DNA from: Oscillibacter sp.
GTDB taxonomy: Bacteria > Bacillota > Clostridia > Oscillospirales > Oscillospiraceae
Reading direction: 5' to 3'
DNA: 5,897 nucleotides
Assembly (NCBI GenBank): GCA_003522105.1
Contig: DPGF01000008.1
Coordinates: 5,101 to 10,997, forward strand
The notes beneath the pieces are model-generated. The model was not told the origin of the DNA. It made no database searches and was given only the letters and a program-made list of their open reading frames with translations. Positions within the stretch are counted from its first letter, which is position 1, and each line of letters opens with the position of its first letter. The position numbers and the translations under genes are program-made. Shown here piece after piece: positions 1 through 5,897 of this stretch.

Positions 1-467
1 CGCAGCGCGCCGGAGAGCTGGGCGGCGGCGTTGCGCGCGCACTCCGCAGTCTCGGCGTCGATGAGGTCGATGACCGCCTCCGCCTCGGTGAGATCCATCT
101 TGCCGTTCAGGAAGGCGCGCTGTGTGAATTCGCCGGGTCTCGCCTGCCGCGCGCCCGCGCGGAACGCGGCCCGCAGCACTTCGCCGAGCACCACGGGTGA
201 GCCGTGACAATGGATCTCGGCGCTTTCCTCGCCGGTGTAGCTGTGGGCGGCGGAAAAGCAGACCGCCATGCAGCGGTCGAGCAGCGCGCCCGTTTCGTCG
301 CGCACATCGCCGTAGGTCATGCGGCGGTACGGAAGGTCAGAGACCGCCATGCCGTTTGCCGGCGTAAAGAGCGCGGCGAGCGCGTCCCTCGTCCCTTCCC
401 CGCTCAGCCTGACAATACCGACGGCCGACGGGCTCTGCGCCGTGGCGATGGCTGCGATCAGCTCCAT
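1..467 (-). CDS. mnmE: MnmE (TrmE) tRNA modification GTPase, N-terminal part, cut by the window edge
   Basis: MnmE works with MnmG to install the (carboxymethyl)aminomethyl group at C5 of wobble uridine 34 of certain tRNAs, using a folate one-carbon donor and GTP hydrolysis; it is cytoplasmic. Only 155 codons are visible, covering the folate-binding TrmE N-terminal domain and the start of the helical domain. Family hallmarks are SYTGEE (residues 76-81), EIHCHG (84-89), ARPGEFTQRAFLNGKMDL (109-126) and EAEAVIDLIDAET (128-140). The G domain and C-terminal Cys motif lie outside the window. The start at 467 is set by a strong GGGGGGAG ribosome binding site at 472-479, four bases upstream. Near the N terminus, residues 9-17 (TAQSPSAVG) replace the glycine-rich P-x-G-x-G-G type loop usual in the family. 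It follows yoaP by 97 bp but has its own promoter. Identification is secure from the motifs; folding and activity of the full protein cannot be judged. Confidence 0.95.
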   Translation of the reverse strand, partial: MELIAAIATAQSPSAVGIVRLSGEGTRDALAALFTPANGMAVSDLPYRRMTYGDVRDETGALLDRCMAVCFSAAHSYTGEESAEIHCHGSPVVLGEVLRAAFRAGARQARPGEFTQRAFLNGKMDLTEAEAVIDLIDAETAECARNAAAQLSGAL

Positions 468-501
468 GCAGCTCCCCCCTTTTTCTATCTCATATAGAGG
501 A

Positions 502-530
502 AGTATAGCACACAGGCGGGAATTTGAAAA
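502..530 (-). promoter_or_regulatory. Promoter of mnmE (extended -10)
   Basis: On the minus strand, TATACT (507-502) is preceded directly by TGC, giving an extended -10. A -35-like TTTTCA (530-525) lies exactly 17 bp upstream. The predicted transcription start is near 495, which gives a leader of about 28 nt including the mnmE ribosome binding site. The -35 overlaps the T-tract of the yoaP terminator. Confidence 0.6.
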
Positions 531-555
531 GGGGCGCGGCAATGCCGCGCCCCTT
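521..555 (-). terminator. Intrinsic terminator after yoaP
   Basis: The 10-bp GC-only stem GGGGCGCGGC/GCCGCGCCCC (553-544 with 540-531, read on the minus strand) closes a 3-nt loop and can extend by two A-T pairs. It is followed by TTTTC and an A/T-rich tail. It begins 10 nt after the yoaP stop codon and separates yoaP from mnmE. Confidence 0.85.
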
Positions 556-564
556 ACCGTGCTT

Positions 565-1332
565 TTATTTTGTATCCGAGCACTGCTCCACCTGTATTCC
601 CGCAAGCTTCAGAAATTTTTTGTCCGTCTGAATACTCTGGCTCAGGAATTTGCCGTCCTTGAACAGCGCATAGGTCGTGACCGGAGTGGGGACATTCTGC
701 GCCTGCTCTCTGCCGGTGATATGAATAACCTTCAAAGGCACGCGGTACGCTCTCGCAGCCTCTTCCACGCGCGGCACCCAGTAGTAAGTAAACGGGCACT
801 GGTCGGTATAGTAGAGGACAAAGCCTCTCTCCGCCACCGCAGGGTGTTTGGCACAGGCCTTAAACTTTGGCGGCGTTGCATCCTGCGCAAGCGGCAGGTA
901 CATCAGATTGATCCCGCATTCCGATGTATCGGCAACGGCAAATCCTTTATATGCCAGATACTTCGGGTCGGAGAGAAACTCCCGCTTTCGGCCCTCGGAC
1001 GAGAGAATGCACAGCCCCCTTCGTCCCTGCTCCTTTGCGTCCCGGATGCACTCTTCCAGCAGATTATTGGAATATCCGTGCCCTTTCAGCGAGCCGGAGA
1101 CCCACAGGCAGTCAATATAAAAATACCCGTCCGCCTGAATAGGCACCCACGCGTTTTCCGCCGGAATATACTCAATGAAGCACTTGCCGCGCTCCACGCT
1201 CCGGCAGAAGACCAGCCCCTCTTTAAAGCGCTGCTTGAGCCACTCCTTTTTGATGACGCCCTGCTTGCCGGACATCGCACAGCAGATGTGCTCCTTCTCA
1301 ATATTCTCATCGGTGATTCGAATATAATCCAT
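565..1332 (-). CDS. yoaP: YoaP-like GNAT N-acetyltransferase fused to a thioredoxin-like C-terminal domain
   Basis: This 255-aa protein resembles Bacillus subtilis YoaP. Its N-terminal half (about 1-150) is a GNAT acyltransferase domain expected to bind acetyl-CoA. It opens with ITDENIEKEHICCAMS (residues 6-21), typical of this subfamily, and has the acetyl-CoA loop region IDCLWVSGSLKGHGYSNNLL (73-92); the usual R/Q of the R/Q-x-x-G-x-G/A motif is Ser81. The C-terminal half (about 165-250) fits the YoaP-like domain. It reads like a thioredoxin fold, with a beta strand and CPFT (FVLYYTDQCPFT, 171-182) and a likely cis-proline segment (VPTPVTTYALFKDGKF, 214-229). It has one Cys at the CPFT site, not CxxC. 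The substrate is unknown. The start at 1332 is preferred over an in-frame ATG at 1356 because GGGAGGAG sits 6 nt upstream. The open frame continues back into pnp, but that extension is out of frame with pnp and is not coding. Base composition is nearer 50% GC than in its neighbours. Confidence 0.85.
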   Translation of the reverse strand: MDYIRITDENIEKEHICCAMSGKQGVIKKEWLKQRFKEGLVFCRSVERGKCFIEYIPAENAWVPIQADGYFYIDCLWVSGSLKGHGYSNNLLEECIRDAKEQGRRGLCILSSEGRKREFLSDPKYLAYKGFAVADTSECGINLMYLPLAQDATPPKFKACAKHPAVAERGFVLYYTDQCPFTYYWVPRVEEAARAYRVPLKVIHITGREQAQNVPTPVTTYALFKDGKFLSQSIQTDKKFLKLAGIQVEQCSDTK

Positions 1333-1338
1333 CGAAAG

Positions 1339-1346
1339 CTCCTCCC
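1339..1346 (-). promoter_or_regulatory. Ribosome binding site deciding the yoaP start
   Basis: GGGAGGAG on the minus strand lies 6 nt before the ATG at 1332. An alternative in-frame ATG at 1356 has only a weak GGTGA upstream, and using it would place this strong site inside the coding sequence. Confidence 0.75.
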
Positions 1347-1395
1347 GGATTTTCATAAATTCACCGCGCCCTATAGGTGCTACTTTTCCACATCC

Positions 1396-1424
1396 AGCAT
1401 ACCATGCTGCCGATTTCGCTGCAA
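1396..1424 (-). promoter_or_regulatory. Probable promoter of yoaP
   Basis: On the minus strand TTGCAG (1424-1419) and TATGCT (1401-1396) are 17 bp apart, and TGG directly before the -10 makes it extended. Both hexamers are imperfect. It lies just downstream of the pnp terminator, as expected for an independent yoaP transcript starting near 1389. Confidence 0.45.
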
Positions 1425-1428
1425 GCGC

Positions 1429-1457
1429 AAAAAAGCAGCGCCTTTCGGCGCTGCTTT
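1429..1457 (-). terminator. Intrinsic terminator after pnp
   Basis: Read on the minus strand, AAAGCAGCGCC, a GAAA tetraloop and GGCGCTGC form an 8-bp perfect GC-rich stem (1454-1447 with 1442-1435) followed by six T residues (1434-1429). The upstream A residues can pair with the first Ts. It begins 24 nt beyond the pnp stop. Confidence 0.93.
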
Positions 1458-1481
1458 CTGTTTGCTTTTGGGAGAAACCGC

Positions 1482-3635
<2,154 letters not shown>

Positions 3636-3661
3636 TTGTCGATCTCCTTTTTGTAAAATTC

Positions 3662-3748
3662 CGTATGGGAGCCGACCGTTTAGCACTTGAAAAAACGTCG
3701 GCTTGCCGCCGCTTTTTCAACTGCTAAAGCATAGCAGGCTCTCATACG
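3662..3748 (-). promoter_or_regulatory. Long nested hairpin in the pnp 5' leader, candidate RNase/PNPase control element
   Basis: The leader can fold almost entirely onto itself. An outer 12-position stem (3748-3737 with 3673-3662) has one C-A mismatch in the minus-strand RNA. An asymmetric internal loop (3736-3729 and 3678-3674) follows. The inner stem pairs 3728-3706 with 3701-3679 over 23 positions with three mismatches and is capped by a 4-nt loop. The hairpin ends 12 nt before the AAGGAG of pnp, so it should not sequester that site directly. In E. coli a double-stranded pnp leader is cut by RNase III and then trimmed by PNPase for autoregulation. A similar role here is inference. A six-U run (3695-3690) follows the small GC tip, so an attenuator reading is also possible. 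Confidence 0.6.
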
Positions 3749-3772
3749 CGCGGGGAAGTGCAGAGGGACGGT

Positions 3773-3805
3773 AAGAAAAGAAGGGTGATGCATGCGCATC
3801 ACCCT
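3773..3805 (-). terminator. Intrinsic terminator after rpsO
   Basis: On the minus strand, AGGGTGATGC, a GCAT loop and GCATCACCCT form a perfect 10-bp stem (3805-3796 with 3791-3782) followed by TCTTTTCTT. It begins 10 nt after the rpsO stop. The interrupted T-tract allows some read-through into pnp. Confidence 0.82.
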
Positions 3806-3815
3806 GTTTTCAAAC

Positions 3816-4082
3816 TTACTTACGGATACCCAGCTTGGCGATCAGGGTACGATAACGCTCGATGTCCTTCTTCATGAGGTAGTCGAGAAGGCTGCGGCGC
3901 TTACCGATCATCTTGTACAGGCCGCGGCGGGAGTGGTTGTCCTGCGGGTGCTGCTTGAGGTGCTCGGTGAGCTGAGCGATACGCTCGGTGAGGATAGCGA
4001 CCTGAACCTCCGGAGAACCGGTGTCGCCTTCGTGGGTGCGGTTGGCCTCGATGATGGCCGTCTTCTGGTCTTTGAGCATCAT
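3816..4082 (-). CDS. rpsO: 30S ribosomal protein S15
   Basis: S15 is a primary binder of the central domain of 16S rRNA and also contributes to an intersubunit bridge. The 88-aa product has the usual length (E. coli S15 has 89 codons) and the conserved blocks HEGDTGSPEVQVAILTERI (17-35), QHPQDNHSRRGL (44-55) and KRRSLLDYLMKKD (61-73). His41, Asp48 and Ser51 match the residues that contact the 16S three-way junction in other S15 proteins. Two adjacent ATGs (4082 and 4079) could serve as the start. AAAGGTGG at 4093-4100 is 10 nt from the first, so the first is chosen; the second would give 87 aa. The gene has its own promoter, a structured leader and a terminator, and pnp follows. Confidence 0.98.
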   Translation of the reverse strand: MMLKDQKTAIIEANRTHEGDTGSPEVQVAILTERIAQLTEHLKQHPQDNHSRRGLYKMIGKRRSLLDYLMKKDIERYRTLIAKLGIRK

Positions 4083-4110
4083 AGTGTATGATCCACCTTT
4101 CTGAAATTCT

Positions 4111-4159
4111 CCCGGCACTGAGCGGCGGGTCGGTGAATCCTCCACGTCCTAAGTGCGGG
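4111..4159 (-). promoter_or_regulatory. Structured rpsO leader, possible S15 autoregulatory site
   Basis: In the minus-strand RNA, CCCGCACUUAG (4159-4149) pairs with CUCAGUGCCGGG (4122-4111), giving 10 base pairs with one bulged C and one U-C mismatch. The enclosed 26 nt hold a small GUG/CAC hairpin, so the fold has a helix with an inner branch. It lies 10 nt before the rpsO ribosome binding site. S15 represses its own translation through leader RNA in several bacteria, with structurally unrelated leaders; this role here is inferred from position and fold only. Confidence 0.4.
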
Positions 4160-4180
4160 AATGCACGATAAGCGTGCTGA

Positions 4181-4212
4181 ATTATAGTAACACAGCTTTT
4201 CCCTATTGTAAA
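4181..4212 (-). promoter_or_regulatory. Promoter of rpsO
   Basis: A perfect TATAAT occurs on the minus strand at 4186-4181, and TTTACA at 4212-4207 is a good -35. The spacing is 20 bp to TATAAT, but exactly 17 bp to the overlapping TACTAT (4189-4184), so the exact -10 register is uncertain. Transcription would start near 4174-4177, giving a leader of about 95 nt. Confidence 0.7.
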
Positions 4213-4214
4213 GC

Positions 4215-4239
4215 AAAACCTTCGAAATAATACGGTTTT
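4215..4239 (-). terminator. Weak possible terminator after alsT
   Basis: AAAACC and GGTTTT (4239-4234 with 4220-4215) could form a 6-bp stem with a 13-nt loop, followed on the minus strand by GCTTTAC. The stem is AT-rich and the tail poor, so alsT transcripts may read into rpsO or end by another route. No better candidate lies between the two genes. Confidence 0.22.
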
Positions 4240-4243
4240 TTGA

Positions 4244-5638
4244 TTATTTTTTGAAGTGCTCGCGCGTCAGCTTGATCACAACGGGGCTGAGCAGCAGCAG
4301 CGCGATGAGGTTGGGAATGGCCATGAGGCCGTTGAGCGTGTCGGAGATGTCCCACACGAGCGTGAGGTCCGCGACCGCGCCGGCGATGACCACAAGGCAG
4401 AAAACGATCTGATAGGGGCGGATGATCTTGCTGCCGAAGAGGAACTCCGCGCAGCGCGTGCCGTAGAGTGCCCAGCCGAGGATGGTGGACGTGGCAAAGA
4501 GCAGCAGCCCGACCGCAAGGATCAGAGAGCCGGCCTTGTCGCCGAAGACGCTCGAAAAGCCCGCGACCGCAGTGGGAACGCCCGCGAGGGCATCGTTGCC
4601 GTAGTTGCCGTCCGCCGCACCGGAGCAGAGGACGACAAGGGACGTGAGCGTGCAGATGACGATCGTATCCATGAATACCTCGAAAATACCGTAGAGGCCT
4701 TGCTTGACGGGGTTTTTCTCCGAGGTGGCGGCGTGCGCGATGGGCGCGGAGCCGAGGCCCGCCTCATTGGAGAAAACGCCGCGGCCAACGCCCTTGGTCA
4801 TGGCAAGTTTGATGGAAATGCCCGCCGCGCCGCCGGTGACGGCCGCAGGATTGAACGCGCCCTTGAAGATGGAGGCGAACACGCCGGGAACACTGCCGAT
4901 ATTGGCAAACACCACGATGAGCGCGCAGACGATGTAGATGATCGCCATGCCGGGCACGAGCTTTTCCGTGACCTGGCCGATACGCTTGACGCCGCCGAGC
5001 AGCACGAGCGCCACGAAGGCCGCAACGCAGATACCGGTGATCAGGCAGATCATCGTCTCTTTACTCGCCGCGTTCTCATTGAAGGCAACGGCGACGGACT
5101 TGACAGAGTCCGCGATGGAATGCACCTGCGCGATGTTGCCGATGCCAAACGCCGCGATCGCGCCGAGGACGGCGAACACGCCGCCGAGCCACTTCCACTT
5201 CGGGCCGAGGCCATTTTTAATATAGTACATCGGGCCGCCGCACCAGTCGCCCTTTTCGTTGCGCTCGCGATATTTGACAGCCAGCGTTACCTCGGAGAAC
5301 TTCGTCACCATGCCAAACAGTGCCGAGAGCCACATCCAGAACACCGCACCGGGGCCGCCGAGAACGATGGCGCCTGTGACGCCCGCGATGTTGCCCGTGC
5401 CGACAGTGGAGGCAAGTGCCGTGGATACGGCCTGCAGGGGCGTAATTTCACCGTCGCCCGCCTCGCCCTTCTTGAAGATCTTGCCAATGGTGTTTTTCCA
5501 CCAGTAGCCGATCTTGGAAAACTGGATAAAGCCCACGGCGACGCTCAGGTAAACGCCCGTGCCGACGAGCAGTGCCAGCATCACAGGCCCCCAGACAAAG
5601 CCGTTTACCGCTTTATTGATGGCTACAAATTGTTCCAT
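4244..5638 (-). CDS. alsT: AGCS-family sodium:alanine/glycine symporter
   Basis: This 464-aa inner-membrane protein belongs to the alanine or glycine:cation symporter family (AgcS/AlsT), which imports alanine or glycine with Na+ (or H+). Family blocks are clear: TVGTGNIAGVTGAI (78-91), GGPGAVFWMWLSALFGM (94-110), CGGPMYYIKNGLG (133-145), and GRGVFSNEAGLGSAPIAHA (285-303). About ten or eleven hydrophobic segments are visible, beginning at 17-38 and ending at 443-456 before a basic tail (KLTREHFKK). The start at 5638 is chosen over an upstream in-frame ATG (5716) because AAGGAG lies 6 nt before it and residues from MEQFVAINKAVNGFVWGP onward look like the family's N terminus; the extension also overlaps the promoter. 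The transcript is apparently monocistronic, with no functional link to rpsO. Whether alanine or glycine is preferred cannot be read from the sequence, so the gene symbol is a family-level name. Confidence 0.95.
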   Translation of the reverse strand: MEQFVAINKAVNGFVWGPVMLALLVGTGVYLSVAVGFIQFSKIGYWWKNTIGKIFKKGEAGDGEITPLQAVSTALASTVGTGNIAGVTGAIVLGGPGAVFWMWLSALFGMVTKFSEVTLAVKYRERNEKGDWCGGPMYYIKNGLGPKWKWLGGVFAVLGAIAAFGIGNIAQVHSIADSVKSVAVAFNENAASKETMICLITGICVAAFVALVLLGGVKRIGQVTEKLVPGMAIIYIVCALIVVFANIGSVPGVFASIFKGAFNPAAVTGGAAGISIKLAMTKGVGRGVFSNEAGLGSAPIAHAATSEKNPVKQGLYGIFEVFMDTIVICTLTSLVVLCSGAADGNYGNDALAGVPTAVAGFSSVFGDKAGSLILAVGLLLFATSTILGWALYGTRCAEFLFGSKIIRPYQIVFCLVVIAGAVADLTLVWDISDTLNGLMAIPNLIALLLLSPVVIKLTREHFKK

Positions 5639-5701
5639 ACCCTTCTCCTTCCCGGAAATCACATTCCTTAAAACAATTGATGAAATTCTTTCATGGCTAA
5701 A

Positions 5702-5730
5702 AGAATAACAAATCACCCGCGCTATGTCAA
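5702..5730 (-). promoter_or_regulatory. Promoter of alsT
   Basis: On the minus strand, a consensus TTGACA (5730-5725) and TATTCT (5707-5702) are separated by 17 bp, with TG one base before the -10. The predicted start is near 5695. The -35 directly abuts an inverted repeat at 5731-5757, which may be an operator. Confidence 0.82.
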
Positions 5731-5757
5731 CGGGGCAGAAGACGGTTTTTGCCCCGC
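5731..5757. repeat. Inverted repeat upstream of the alsT -35
   Basis: CGGGGCA (5731-5737) and TGCCCCG (5751-5757, allowing T5750 in the right arm) are complementary across about 12 nt, with the right arm preceded by a T-run. On the plus strand it is followed by CATTTTTGCG, which resembles a weak terminator. No plus-strand gene precedes it, and its place beside the -35 suits a regulator site better. Confidence 0.4.
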
Positions 5758-5856
5758 ATTTTTGCGAAAGCGTGCGTTTTTATTCGCTTTTCTCGCTTCT
5801 TTTATGCAATCTTAGCATCTTTGCCGGATCGGACGAAAATTTTTTCCCGCCGCCGC

Positions 5857-5885
5857 TTGACAGCGCAGCGTACACATGCTATCCT
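5857..5885 (+). promoter_or_regulatory. Strong plus-strand promoter pointing out of the window
   Basis: TTGACA (5857-5862) is followed after exactly 17 bp by TATCCT (5880-5885), with TGC just before it (extended -10). The predicted start is near 5892, so the transcribed gene or RNA lies beyond the right edge and cannot be identified here. Confidence 0.75.
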
Positions 5886-5897
5886 AACTGTACTAAC

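Larger units (their letters stand above)
5639..5897. other. Divergent intergenic region between alsT and an unseen plus-strand gene
   Basis: No coding sequence is visible in these 259 bases. From left to right they hold the alsT ribosome binding site (5645-5650), a short inverted repeat ATGAAA-TTC-TTTCAT (5680-5694), the alsT promoter, a 7-bp inverted repeat CGGGGCA/TGCCCCG (5731-5757), an imperfect T/C-rich inverted repeat (GCGAAAGCG near 5764 against CGCTTTTCTCGC near 5785), and a plus-strand promoter at the right end. The alsT leader is only about 57 nt, too short for a tandem glycine riboswitch. Confidence 0.7.

Noticed and set aside
4163..4177. GCACG-CTTAT-CGTGC hairpin at the 5' end of the rpsO leader as a terminator
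   Set aside because: The stem is only 5 bp and no T-tract follows; it may simply protect the 5' end of the transcript.
4256..5671. 471-codon open frame on the plus strand opposite alsT
   Set aside because: The product is a low-complexity Arg/Ala/Asp/Glu-rich sequence without a family match that I can see, and it mirrors the symporter codons.
5671..5696. Eight-codon open frame (MKEFHQLF) in the alsT leader as a leader peptide
   Set aside because: It begins almost at the predicted transcription start with no ribosome binding site and has no run of regulatory codons.
5639..5716. Upstream ATG at 5716 for alsT and a possible glycine riboswitch in its leader
   Set aside because: The extra residues cover the predicted transcript leader and promoter. 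The leader of about 57 nt is too short for a glycine aptamer and I see no such fold.

Overview
The window looks like chromosomal housekeeping DNA from a GC-rich Gram-positive anaerobe of the Clostridia, plausibly the Oscillospiraceae/Ruminococcaceae. The reasons are AGGAG-type ribosome binding sites, sigma-A-like promoters, protein sequences of clostridial type (S15, PNPase, AGCS symporter, YoaP) and a GC-rich third codon position. The taxonomic guess is inference. No mobile element, CRISPR array, tRNA or rRNA is visible.

All five recognisable genes lie on the minus strand, so the transcriptional order runs from high to low coordinates: alsT/agcS-type Na+:alanine/glycine symporter (5638-4244), rpsO for ribosomal protein S15 (4082-3816), pnp for polynucleotide phosphorylase (3635-1482), a yoaP-like GNAT acetyltransferase with a thioredoxin-like C-terminal domain (1332-565), and the N-terminal 155 codons of mnmE/trmE (467 to beyond position 1). 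The mnmE fragment was assembled by direct translation and runs off the left edge.

The genes are mostly separate transcription units. Clear intrinsic terminators follow rpsO, pnp and yoaP, and each of alsT, rpsO, yoaP and mnmE has a plausible promoter of its own. The long plus-strand open frames opposite pnp and alsT are shadows of GC-rich coding sequence. At the right edge a good plus-strand promoter (TTGACA, 17 bp, TATCCT) points out of the window, so alsT is divergent from an unseen gene.

Functionally, rpsO and pnp are a conserved neighbour pair (small-subunit assembly and RNA decay) whose untranslated leaders are structured. The pnp leader carries an 87-nt nested hairpin (3662-3748), and the rpsO leader carries a bulged stem closing a short inner hairpin. 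Both are candidates for feedback control, as known for these genes in Escherichia coli, and they are the most interesting non-coding signals here. I found no evidence for an undescribed multi-gene system.
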